DNA of 10,697 nucleotides from an uncultured Ruminococcus sp. (GTDB taxonomy: Bacteria > Bacillota > Clostridia > Oscillospirales > Ruminococcaceae), in the NCBI GenBank assembly GCA_945876155.1, contig CAMCMW010000029.1:1-10697 (forward strand). Reading direction: 5' to 3'. Of the stretch, positions 1-6,579 are shown one piece after another (position 1 is the stretch's first letter; each line of letters starts with the position of its first letter). Below the pieces are notes generated by a model. That model was not told the origin of the DNA, did not search any database, and worked only from the letters and a program-made list of their open reading frames with translations. The translations under genes and the position numbers were made by a program.

Positions 1-743
1 GACACATTCTCAGCCTCGGTTTCAGACAGATGGATTTATGGATGCCGTATCACAACCTTGGCAGAGAAGTTTTTCTCACTCCTGTTAAATTCCATGAAGA
101 CGGCTGGTTTATTGCCGGAAGTAACGGTACTGCTGACGAAAGCTATGAGATAAACGGTGACTTTGAACAGACTGTGAAAAACATATACACCTTTGAAAAT
201 ACTGAGTGGGACAAGGAATGGTGCTATCTCCGCCACCCTCACACGGAAAATTACGAGCTTTATGATGACAGGGCTGTTCTTCACGGTACTGGTATAACCC
301 TTGACGAAACCGACTCCCCCACTTTTATCGGTATCAGGCAGATGGATTTCTGCGCTGAAATTTCATGCAGTCTGAAAATTGACGGCGGTGAGGCTGGTAT
401 TACAGCTTATATGTGCGAGTCGGAGCATTATGAAGTGTGTCTGAGAAAAGCAGACGGAAAAACCGAGGCGGCTCTTAGACTGAATATCGGCGGTATAAAG
501 CACATTCAGAATACTCTGCGGGTTGATTCAGACAATGCAGTTTTAATTATTAAAGCTGACAGATACAACTACAATTTCTTTGTTAAAACTGAAAACGGTG
601 AACATTATCTCGGTACTGGTATCGGAAAATATCTGACAAGCGAGGTTTCCGGCGGATTTACAGGCGTTGTGCTTGGAGTTTATGCTGTTGGGGATAATAC
701 GGCGGAATTCAGCGGATTTAAGTGTGAGTATACTGAGGGATAA
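1..743 (+). CDS. GH43 beta-xylosidase-like enzyme, C-terminal part (5' end outside window)
   Basis: The frame is open from the left edge (first whole codon at base 3) to TAA at 741-743, so about 246 C-terminal residues are visible. The segment YHNLGREVFLTPVKF followed by DGW is the hallmark of the end of the five-bladed propeller of XynB-type GH43 enzymes (usually HxLGRExFLxPVxWxxDGWP). The rest (about residues 75-246), with YLRHP and then PTFIGIRQ, matches the beta-rich concanavalin-like C-terminal domain of GH43 beta-xylosidases. These enzymes release xylose or arabinose from xylo-oligosaccharides, often in the cytoplasm. The catalytic acids lie upstream and cannot be checked, nor can a signal peptide. 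The ATG at base 30 lies inside the conserved motif region and is unlikely to be the true start. Family is fairly certain; substrate is not. Confidence 0.8.
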   Translation, partial: HILSLGFRQMDLWMPYHNLGREVFLTPVKFHEDGWFIAGSNGTADESYEINGDFEQTVKNIYTFENTEWDKEWCYLRHPHTENYELYDDRAVLHGTGITLDETDSPTFIGIRQMDFCAEISCSLKIDGGEAGITAYMCESEHYEVCLRKADGKTEAALRLNIGGIKHIQNTLRVDSDNAVLIIKADRYNYNFFVKTENGEHYLGTGIGKYLTSEVSGGFTGVVLGVYAVGDNTAEFSGFKCEYTEG

Positions 744-760
744 TTTCCACAATAAAACGG

Positions 761-789
761 TTGACAAGAGCAAAAAAATGCTGTATAAT
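761..789 (+). promoter_or_regulatory. Consensus sigma-A promoter of the thi operon
   Basis: TTGACA (761-766) and TATAAT (784-789) are both perfect consensus hexamers with exactly 17 bases between them. Transcription should begin near 796, giving a leader of about 83 bases before thiS. So strong a promoter suggests that control happens after initiation, in the leader. Confidence 0.9.
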
Positions 790-795
790 ATTATT

Positions 796-878
796 GTAAT
801 TTGATATTGTTAATCTTCGGAATGAAAGGGGAGCACCACCACGGGTGCTGCCCTTTTTGTGCTTTAAGGAGGCTTGAA
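796..878 (+). promoter_or_regulatory. Structured thiS leader with terminator-like hairpin (candidate attenuator)
   Basis: Between promoter and thiS lies a GC-rich hairpin in an AT-rich leader. AGCACC (832-837) pairs with GGTGCT (844-849) around a six-base loop. A G-G mismatch (831/850) separates this from GGG (828-830) with CCC (851-853), and AAA (825-827) can pair with TTT (854-856). Five T residues (854-858) follow the GC-rich stem, as in an intrinsic terminator. GTGCT occurs again at 859-863, just before the ribosome site, so AGCAC (832-836) has two mutually exclusive partners. I do not see the conserved CTGAGA-type core of a TPP riboswitch, and the leader is shorter than a normal TPP aptamer plus terminator. 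The effector is unknown. Confidence 0.6.
866..872 (+). promoter_or_regulatory. Ribosome binding site of thiS
   Basis: AAGGAGG lies 6 bases before the ATG at 879 and fixes that start, although the frame stays open further upstream. It begins right after the second GTGCT copy of the leader, so leader folding could affect its exposure. Confidence 0.85.
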
Positions 879-1073
879 ATGAAAATAAACGGTAAAGAGA
901 TTCAGTACGAAAAGGAAGTCACTCTAGACATTTTAATGGAACAACAGGGCTTTGACATAAAGAAAATTGCTGTTATGAAAAACGGTGAAATAGTACCCAA
1001 AGCTGAATTTGGAAAGACTATGATTGGCGCTGAGGACAGTCTTGAAGTGGTAAGTTTTGTCGGAGGCGGCTGA
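879..1073 (+). CDS. thiS: ThiS, sulfur carrier for thiazole synthesis
   Basis: A 64-residue ubiquitin-fold protein beginning MKINGKEIQY and ending SFVGGG, the normal size and C-terminus of ThiS. ThiF adenylates the C-terminal glycine, which then becomes a thiocarboxylate and donates sulfur to ThiG in the cytoplasm. The ATG at 879 is chosen because AAGGAGG sits 6 bases upstream and the protein then starts at the usual first beta strand. The frame continues upstream in phase to about base 801, but that part encodes the leader hairpin and has no good ribosome site. It is the first gene of the operon; thiF follows directly, with its start one base after the thiS stop. MoaD-like carriers share the fold, but thiFGH next door settle the role. 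Confidence 0.93.
   Translation: MKINGKEIQYEKEVTLDILMEQQGFDIKKIAVMKNGEIVPKAEFGKTMIGAEDSLEVVSFVGGG
1062..1066 (+). promoter_or_regulatory. Ribosome binding site of thiF inside the thiS 3' end
   Basis: GGAGG lies within the glycine codons that end thiS and is 8 bases before a TTG at 1075. It decides the TTG start of thiF and implies translational coupling. The codons for the essential ThiS C-terminal glycines double as the site. Confidence 0.7.
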
Positions 1074-1074
1074 T

Positions 1075-1878
1075 TTGAAAATACAACTTAACGGAAAAGC
1101 AGCGGAAACCGACTGCCAAACCCTCTTTGAACTGCGTGACCGTAACTTTTCGCCGGACTGCATTGCAATAAGCAACGGTTTTCAGACTTCACAGGATATG
1201 CCCCTTAATGAGGGCGACAGCGTAAGCATTATTAAAAAAGGCGTTATGCCTTCCCGTGACGAGCTTGAAAGCATGATGGCAGCAAGGCACACTCCGGCTG
1301 TGCATGAGAGAGTTAAAAAAGCAAGGGTGGCAGTGTGCGGTCTGGGGGGACTTGGCTCGAATATTGCGGTAATGCTTGCGAGAACTGGTGTTGGTTTCTT
1401 GAAGCTGATTGATTTTGACATTGTTGAACCCAGCAATCTCAACCGTCAGAATTACTATGTAAAGCACCTCGGAATGTTCAAGTCCGACGCACTTTGTCAG
1501 CAAATCAAGGAGATAAATCCCTTTATTGAGGCTTGCGGTGTGACTGCAAAAATTACCCGAGAAAACGCAAAGAATCTGTTAAACGACTGCGATATAATCT
1601 GCGAGGCGTTTGATGACCCGACTGCAAAGGCAATGCTTACAGAAATTGTTCTGTCTGAAATGCCGGAGAAAAAACTGGTCTGCGGTTCGGGCATGGCTGG
1701 ATTTGACAGTGCAAACAGTATTCAGACACGACATATATTTAAAAATCTGTATATGTGCGGCGACAGTGAAAGCGAGGCTAAACCGGGGAACGGTCTTATG
1801 GTGCCGAGAGTTTCAGTCTGTGCCGGACATCAGGCAAATATGATTTTAAGGCTTATTATGGGTATTGATGAGCCGTAA
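1075..1878 (+). CDS. thiF: ThiF-type ThiS adenylyltransferase with N-terminal ThiS-like domain
   Basis: 267 residues from the TTG at 1075. Residues about 1-58 look like a second ThiS-type ubiquitin fold (KIQLNGK, then SNG and NEGDSVSII) but lack the terminal Gly-Gly, having KKGVMPS instead. Residues about 60-267 form an E1-like domain: the ATP-binding loop GLGGLGSN at 89-96, the acidic strand end LIDFDIVE at 111-118, NLNRQ at 121-125 with the conserved Arg, and a Cys near 206 in LVCGSGMAG. ThiF adenylates ThiS so that it can take up sulfur. The zinc-binding CxxC pairs of E. coli ThiF are not visible, which fits the shorter clostridial ThiF branch. A longer start at 1057 would overlap thiS and lacks a well-placed ribosome site. 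The N-terminal domain may dock or mimic ThiS; that is inference. Confidence 0.9.
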   Translation: MKIQLNGKAAETDCQTLFELRDRNFSPDCIAISNGFQTSQDMPLNEGDSVSIIKKGVMPSRDELESMMAARHTPAVHERVKKARVAVCGLGGLGSNIAVMLARTGVGFLKLIDFDIVEPSNLNRQNYYVKHLGMFKSDALCQQIKEINPFIEACGVTAKITRENAKNLLNDCDIICEAFDDPTAKAMLTEIVLSEMPEKKLVCGSGMAGFDSANSIQTRHIFKNLYMCGDSESEAKPGNGLMVPRVSVCAGHQANMILRLIMGIDEP

Positions 1879-1894
1879 AAAGGAGTAGATTAAG

Positions 1895-2665
1895 ATGAAT
1901 AATGACAAGCTTGTTATCGGAGGACACGAGTTCAACTCACGTTTTATTTTAGGCTCCGGTAAATTTTCAATGGATATGACTAAGGCTGTAATCGAAAACG
2001 CAGGAGTTGAAATGGCAACTATTGCTGTAAGACGTGCGGATTCGGGCAGCAGCGACAGTATTATAGATTACATTCCGGAGGGTATTACTTTACTGCCTAA
2101 CACAAGCGGTGCAAGGACTGCTGAAGAGGCTCTCAAAATTGCAAGGCTTGCAAGAGAACTGGGCTGCGGTGACTTTGTAAAGGTGGAGGTTATCAGAGAT
2201 ACCAAATATCTTCTGCCGGACAACTACGAAACAGTAAAGGCAACAGAAATACTTGCCAAAGACGGCTTTATCGTTATGCCGTATATGTACCCTGACCTCA
2301 ACGCCGCAAGAGCACTGGAAAACGCCGGAGCAGCTGCGGTAATGCCCCTTGCGTCGCCAATCGGCAGCAACAAGGGACTTGCAACAAAGGATTTCATAAA
2401 AATTCTCGTTGACGAAATCGACCTGCCTGTAATCGTTGATGCCGGTATCGGCAGACCGTCTCAGGCGTGCGAGGCTATGGAAATGGGCTGTGCCGCTGTT
2501 ATGGCGAATACTGCTATTGCAACTGCCGGAAACGTTGCACTTATGGCGTCGGCATTCAAGTCGGCAATCGAGGCAGGAAGAGCCGCTTACCTTGCCGGTA
2601 TGGGACGTGTCCTTGAACACAGGGCAGAGGCATCAAGTCCGCTGACAGGTTTTCTGGAGGACTAA
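1895..2665 (+). CDS. thiG: ThiG, thiazole synthase
   Basis: 256 residues, full length for the family. ThiG is a TIM-barrel enzyme that condenses 1-deoxyxylulose 5-phosphate, dehydroglycine and sulfur from ThiS thiocarboxylate into thiazole phosphate. Visible family motifs are FILGSGKF near residue 18, FVKVEVIRD with Lys96, which is the expected Schiff-base lysine, [12 protein letters not shown] at 151-162, and the phosphate-binding [13 protein letters not shown] at 179-191. The start ATG at 1895 is preceded by AAAAAGGAG at 1877-1885. It lies 16 bases after thiF and 3 bases before thiH in one transcript. ThiG normally works in a complex with ThiS or ThiH, both encoded here. No missing key residue was seen. 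Confidence 0.95.
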   Translation: MNNDKLVIGGHEFNSRFILGSGKFSMDMTKAVIENAGVEMATIAVRRADSGSSDSIIDYIPEGITLLPNTSGARTAEEALKIARLARELGCGDFVKVEVIRDTKYLLPDNYETVKATEILAKDGFIVMPYMYPDLNAARALENAGAAAVMPLASPIGSNKGLATKDFIKILVDEIDLPVIVDAGIGRPSQACEAMEMGCAAVMANTAIATAGNVALMASAFKSAIEAGRAAYLAGMGRVLEHRAEASSPLTGFLED

Positions 2666-2668
2666 GCC

Positions 2669-3829
2669 ATGATAAAGATTCGTGAGACAAATCATATGGA
2701 ATACATGGACGGTATGGAACAGCTTGACCATACCCTCATGAACAAGGTTCTGAAAATGACAGAGGAATATGATTACAGCAGGTATACCGCCGTTGACGTG
2801 AGAAATGTTCTCAACACGGACAGCATTGATACTGACGATTTTGCTGTACTGCTTTCTCCGGCGGCACAGCCAATGCTTGAAAAAATGGCGCAGAAGGCAA
2901 AGCTTGAAACTGCAAAGCATTTCGGCAACACTGTCTGTATGTTCACCCCTCTTTACATTGCCAATTACTGCGAAAATTACTGTGTTTACTGCGGTTTCAA
3001 CTGTGCCAATAAAATCCACAGAGGAAAGCTGACCATGGAGGAAATCGAGGCGGAGTACAAGACAATTGCCGCCACCGGACTGCGTGAGATTCTTCTGCTG
3101 ACAGGTGAGTCCAAAACTGCCTCACCTGTTGAATACATTGCCGACGCTGTAAGGCTTGCTAAAAAGTACTTTTCCACAATCGGCATTGAGGTTTATCCGA
3201 TGAACTCCGACGAGTACGCCATGATTAAAGAAGCTGGCGCCGACTTTGTAAGCGTTTATCAGGAGACATACAATCCGGTGAAATATGAGGAAGTACATCT
3301 GCGAGGACCAAAGAGGATTTTCCCTTACCGTTTCAATGCACAGGAGCGTGCGCTGATGGGAGGAATGAGGGGCGTTGCATTTGGTTCACTGCTGGGTCTG
3401 AGCGATTTCAGAAAGGACGCTTACGCTGCCGGACTTCACGCTTTCTTCATTCAGCAGAAGTACCCATGGGCAGAAATTTCCTATTCCCTCCCCCGCCTGC
3501 GCCCATATATCAACAACGCTGAGAACAATCCCAACGACGTACACGAAACACAGCTTTTACAGGTAATGCTTGCCTACAGACTTTTCATGCCCTACGCCGG
3601 AATCACCATTTCCACCCGTGAGCGTGCCGGATTCAGAGACAATGTTGTGGGACTTGCCGCTACAAAAATTTCAGCCGGAGTAAAGGTCGGCATAGGCGGT
3701 CACGGCGACAACGAGCAGAAGGGTGACGAGCAGTTTGAAATATCCGACCCGAGAAGTGTTGACGAGGTGAGAAACTCCCTTTTTGAAAAGGGTTTACAGC
3801 CTGTTTTCACCGACTATGTAAGGGTGTAA
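2669..3829 (+). CDS. thiH: ThiH, 2-iminoacetate synthase (radical SAM tyrosine lyase)
   Basis: 386 residues, close to the roughly 375-380 usual for ThiH and much shorter than the related HydG. The radical-SAM cluster motif CxxxCxxC is present as C101, C105 and C108 (YCENYCVYCGF). LLLTGES near residue 142 and GIEVYPM near 171 fit the SAM-binding barrel. The enzyme cleaves tyrosine to p-cresol and dehydroglycine, the glycine-derived part of the thiazole ring. It is oxygen-sensitive and replaces the oxidase ThiO used by aerobes, so it points to anaerobic life. GGAGG at 2656-2660, inside the end of thiG, is 8 bases before the ATG. The stop is followed two bases later by the next thi gene. Confidence 0.95.
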   Translation: MIKIRETNHMEYMDGMEQLDHTLMNKVLKMTEEYDYSRYTAVDVRNVLNTDSIDTDDFAVLLSPAAQPMLEKMAQKAKLETAKHFGNTVCMFTPLYIANYCENYCVYCGFNCANKIHRGKLTMEEIEAEYKTIAATGLREILLLTGESKTASPVEYIADAVRLAKKYFSTIGIEVYPMNSDEYAMIKEAGADFVSVYQETYNPVKYEEVHLRGPKRIFPYRFNAQERALMGGMRGVAFGSLLGLSDFRKDAYAAGLHAFFIQQKYPWAEISYSLPRLRPYINNAENNPNDVHETQLLQVMLAYRLFMPYAGITISTRERAGFRDNVVGLAATKISAGVKVGIGGHGDNEQKGDEQFEISDPRSVDEVRNSLFEKGLQPVFTDYVRV

Positions 3830-3831
3830 GC

Positions 3832-4407
3832 ATGGTTATAGCCGTTACAAACAGAAAGCTCTGCAAGGACTGCTTTACTGAGCGGGTACAGAAAATTCTT
3901 TCCGCAGAACCATTTTTAGTGATACTCCGTGAAAAGGATTTAACCGACAGCGAATACGAAAAACTTGCCGGAGAGATAATATCCGGAAACGACAAATACA
4001 AGGGTATCCTTTCACTGAACCGCCCATTAATTGCCGCAAAACTGGGAGTTGAAAACGTTCATCTGACGATACATGATTTAAGGGAAAAAGGCAGACCGGA
4101 AGGGATAAAACGTGTGGGTGTGTCTGTACACTCCGCAGACGAGGCAAAAGAGGCGCAGAGTCTGGATGCAGACTATCTCATTGCCGGACACATTTACACT
4201 ACCGACTGCAAAAAAGGCGTACCTCCCAGAGGAATTGATTTTCTCAGAGAGGTCGTAAGTTCTGTTGAAATACCGGTTTTCGCTATCGGTGGTATTGGTG
4301 AGGAAAATTTCCGTGAACCGATTGAAAATGGTGCAAAGGGCGTTTGCCTTATGTCGGAGTTTATGACCTGTGACAAACCAGATGAGAGAGTAAAACTTTA
4401 CAAATAA
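3832..4407 (+). CDS. ThiE/TenI-family protein, probably thiazole tautomerase (TenI-like)
   Basis: 191 residues, TIM barrel of the ThiE/TenI family: LREKDL at 32-37, GVSVHS at 96-101, GHIYTTDCKKG at 119-129, PRG at 132-134, FAIGGI at 150-155 and GAKGVCLMS at 167-175. ThiE joins thiazole and pyrimidine phosphates to give thiamine phosphate; TenI tautomerises the ThiG product. Residues favour TenI. His120 stands where, from remembered sequences, B. subtilis TenI has its catalytic His and ThiE has Pro in GPxYPT. The ThiE metal-binding pair NDR is replaced by LNR at 62-64. Asp82 remains where ThiE has its second metal Asp, so a divergent ThiE cannot be excluded, and automated annotation would probably say thiE. 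It is the last gene of the operon, two bases after thiH, with only a weak ribosome site (AAGGG near 3820-3824), so coupling to thiH is likely. Confidence 0.85.
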   Translation: MVIAVTNRKLCKDCFTERVQKILSAEPFLVILREKDLTDSEYEKLAGEIISGNDKYKGILSLNRPLIAAKLGVENVHLTIHDLREKGRPEGIKRVGVSVHSADEAKEAQSLDADYLIAGHIYTTDCKKGVPPRGIDFLREVVSSVEIPVFAIGGIGEENFREPIENGAKGVCLMSEFMTCDKPDERVKLYK

Positions 4408-4446
4408 AAATTTCGCCGTTCCTGTAAAAGAACGGCGATTTTTTAA
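4406..4446. terminator. Bidirectional terminator between thi operon and ABC-F gene
   Basis: CGCCGTTC (4414-4421) pairs with GAACGGCG (4430-4437) around an 8-base loop, flanked by AAAAATTT on the left and ATTTTTTAA on the right. The T run serves the thi operon; the A run on the left gives a T run for the opposite strand. The tail overlaps the stop codon of the convergent ABC-F gene. Confidence 0.9.
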
Positions 4447-6377
4447 TCACTCAATTCAACGATTTCATCAAACATTTCGTCCGATTTCTGTTTCAGTTCA
4501 TCAATAAGACTGCACTTGCTGTTCATAAGCTCAAAGTCCGAATAGACTTCCTCTCTGGTTATTTCCTCCTGCAAAACATCAAGCTGCTGCTGTATGTCCT
4601 CAATGGCGTTTTCCAGCTCCCTGATACGGTTTCGCCTTTTTGCTTCAAGGGTTCTCTGCTCCTTTGACTTATAGGCTTTCACACTCTTTTCTGCCGCAAT
4701 TTCCGCCGCTTTCTGTGCCTTCTGAGCATCAATTACCGCCTGCTCCTCCATACGGCGTTTTCTGTTGACTTCAAGGTAATAATCAAAACCGCCCTCATAT
4801 ATTTCAGTGCCGTCAGTTCTGATTTCAAGCAGTCTGCCGGCAATTTTATTAAGCAGATATCTGTCATGTGAAACGAATATAACCGTACCGTCAAACTCGT
4901 CCAGCGCCTGTTCGATAGCCTCTTTTGCGTCAAGGTCAAGATGGTTTGTGGGCTCGTCCAGAATGAGTACATTACCCTTTTCAAGCATCATAAGTGCAAA
5001 GCACACCTTTGCCCTCTCACCACCGCTTATAACACCCGTTTCCTTGAAAACGTTCTCCCCTGTTATGCCCACACTGCCAAGAAGTGACCGTATGTCAAGG
5101 TCGGTCAGAATGGGATAATGACGGTGCAGTTCGTCTATTACCGTGTTAAAGGGGTCAAGGTTTGCGCTTTCCTGTTCAAAATAGGATATCCTGACATTTG
5201 ACGCCCAGCGAATCTTTCCCGAATGGGGCAGCATACCCTGTATAATTTTAAGCAAGGTGGATTTACCAATACCGTTATCACCGATAATACCCAGTTTCTC
5301 TCCCCTTTTCACCTCAAAGCTGATATGCTCGGCAAGGGTCTTTTTGCCAGTACCGCTGCCCACTGTTATATCAATATCCTTAACACTGAGGATATCAAAG
5401 GGCGGTGTCACAGTATATTCAAAATGAATATTTGCGTTATTGCTTACGGAAACCGGCTTTTCAATAATCTCCATTCTTTCAAGGGCTTTTTCACGGCTTT
5501 TGGCACTGTTGGCAGTAGAGGCCCTCACCTTGTTGCGTGCAATGAAGTCCTCCATTTTGGCGATTTCTTTCTGCTGTGCCTCATACTCTTTCTGCTGGCG
5601 GTTCACAGACTCCTTTTTAAGCCGTGTAAACGCCGTATAGTTGCCCTTATAGCGTGTCAGCGTACCCCTTTCAATCTCACAGACCGAAGTCACTATCCTG
5701 TCAAGGAAATAGCGGTCGTGGGACACGATAAGCAGTGCGCCCTTGTAGTCTTTCAGATAGTCTTCAAGCCAGAGGATTGTTTTAAAGTCAAGGTGGTTTG
5801 TCGGCTCGTCCAGAATAAGCAGATTGGGTTCTTCAAGGAGCAGTTTTGCAATGGCAAGACGTGTTTTCTCACCGCCGCTGAAACCGTGGATAGTACGGTC
5901 ATACTCCTTTTCCGTAAATCCCATACCGTTTAACACTGTCTTGATTTTAACGTCAGTTGTGTAGCCGTCATTCGTCTCATAGTAAGCCGCAAGTCTTGAG
6001 TACTCCTCCGAAACCTCCTCGGAAACGTCCGAATCATTTTTCATCTGCTGTTCAAGCTGTTTCATGCGTTCGAGGGTTGCATCAAGCTTTTTGAACACGC
6101 TTTTCATCTCGTCGATTACAGTGCTGTCCCTGTCAAGACCTGCCATCTGCTCCAGATATCCCACCGACGCTTTTGACGCAAAGGAAACTATGCCGTCCTT
6201 TTCGGTTGAACGGTCTGGCAGTTCCTTTCCGGTGAGGATTCGCAGAAGTGTGGTTTTACCGCAGCCGTTTACACCGATAAGACCGATCCTGTCCTTTTCA
6301 TCTATTGTAAGGCTGACATTTTTAAGTATCTGTTTTCCGTTATAAAATTTATTTATATTGATAAGATTTGCAAGCAT
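4443..6377 (-). CDS. ABC-F family ATPase (translation factor type)
   Basis: 644 residues with two ABC domains and no membrane segment. First domain: Walker A GVNGCGKTT at 35-43, signature FSGGEKTRLA at 166-175, Walker B LLILDEPTNHLD at 186-197. A basic, helical interdomain linker spans about 244-320. Second domain: Walker A GDNGIGKST at 366-374, signature ISGGERAKVC at 450-459, Walker B at 470-481. A charged coiled-coil tail covers about 534-630. This is the ABC-F plan, closest in length and tail to YdiF/Uup-like housekeeping members. Such proteins bind the ribosomal E site and relieve stalled translation; some others protect ribosomes from antibiotics, and sequence alone does not separate these. 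The ATG at 6377 is preferred over an upstream in-frame start at 6410 because CTCC at 6386-6389 (GGAG on the coding strand) sits 8 bases before it and the protein then starts at the usual MLANLININK position. Confidence 0.93.
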   Translation of the reverse strand: MLANLININKFYNGKQILKNVSLTIDEKDRIGLIGVNGCGKTTLLRILTGKELPDRSTEKDGIVSFASKASVGYLEQMAGLDRDSTVIDEMKSVFKKLDATLERMKQLEQQMKNDSDVSEEVSEEYSRLAAYYETNDGYTTDVKIKTVLNGMGFTEKEYDRTIHGFSGGEKTRLAIAKLLLEEPNLLILDEPTNHLDFKTILWLEDYLKDYKGALLIVSHDRYFLDRIVTSVCEIERGTLTRYKGNYTAFTRLKKESVNRQQKEYEAQQKEIAKMEDFIARNKVRASTANSAKSREKALERMEIIEKPVSVSNNANIHFEYTVTPPFDILSVKDIDITVGSGTGKKTLAEHISFEVKRGEKLGIIGDNGIGKSTLLKIIQGMLPHSGKIRWASNVRISYFEQESANLDPFNTVIDELHRHYPILTDLDIRSLLGSVGITGENVFKETGVISGGERAKVCFALMMLEKGNVLILDEPTNHLDLDAKEAIEQALDEFDGTVIFVSHDRYLLNKIAGRLLEIRTDGTEIYEGGFDYYLEVNRKRRMEEQAVIDAQKAQKAAEIAAEKSVKAYKSKEQRTLEAKRRNRIRELENAIEDIQQQLDVLQEEITREEVYSDFELMNSKCSLIDELKQKSDEMFDEIVELSD

Positions 6378-6385
6378 TCTTATTT

Positions 6386-6389
6386 CTCC
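6386..6389 (-). promoter_or_regulatory. Ribosome binding site deciding the ABC-F start
   Basis: GGAG on the minus strand, 8 bases before the ATG at 6377. The alternative upstream start at 6410 falls on the -10 hexamer of the promoter and so cannot be on the transcript. Confidence 0.7.
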
Positions 6390-6409
6390 GTTCGTAAAAT
6401 ACTGGTTCA

Positions 6410-6438
6410 ATTATACCATAATGTGAAGATATTTGCAA
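6410..6438 (-). promoter_or_regulatory. Sigma-A promoter of the ABC-F gene
   Basis: On the minus strand TTGCAA (6433-6438) and TATAAT (6410-6415) are separated by 17 bases. The -10 is perfect and the -35 matches 4 of 6. Transcription would start near 6403, leaving a leader of only about 25 bases. Confidence 0.7.
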
Positions 6439-6485
6439 TAATCAACCGTTTATCCGCACGCCTGATTTAAGAATATTTCCCAAAA

Positions 6486-6516
6486 TTGAATATTTTTCCA
6501 GTAAGCTGAGTAAAAT
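6486..6516 (+). promoter_or_regulatory. Weak candidate promoter for the acidic-stalk protein
   Basis: TTGAAT (6486-6491) and TAAAAT (6511-6516) lie 19 bases apart, which is long for sigma-A. They sit about 64 bases before the proposed start at 6580. No better promoter was found in this gap. Confidence 0.25.
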
Positions 6517-6566
6517 AGATACAAGCCTGTTCAAAACGGGCAAGCTATTGATTCCAAAAAATCAAC

Positions 6567-6571
6567 GGAGG
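6567..6571 (+). promoter_or_regulatory. Strong ribosome binding site without an AUG behind it
   Basis: GGAGG followed by no ATG, GTG or TTG at normal distance. The only plausible initiator in the open frame at good spacing is ATT at 6580, 8 bases away. The nearest ordinary start in that frame is GTG at 6604, about 32 bases away. Confidence 0.55.
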
Positions 6572-6579
6572 CGATATTT

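Noticed and set aside
30-743. ATG at 30 as a genuine start for a small separate protein
   Set aside because: The frame is open to the window edge, and the GH43 signature begins just after this ATG, so it is an internal Met of a longer enzyme.
790-880. TPP riboswitch upstream of thiS
   Set aside because: The expected conserved core (CTGAGA-like segment and the second-helix consensus) is not there, and the leader is too short for aptamer plus expression platform.
2090-2620. Long minus-strand frame of 176 codons inside thiG
   Set aside because: It is antisense to the conserved ThiG barrel, low in sensible protein features, and has no ribosome site or promoter.
5223-5933. Long plus-strand frame of 236 codons inside the ABC-F gene
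   Set aside because: It is antisense to conserved Walker and linker regions of the ABC-F protein and has no convincing ribosome site; it is a shadow frame.
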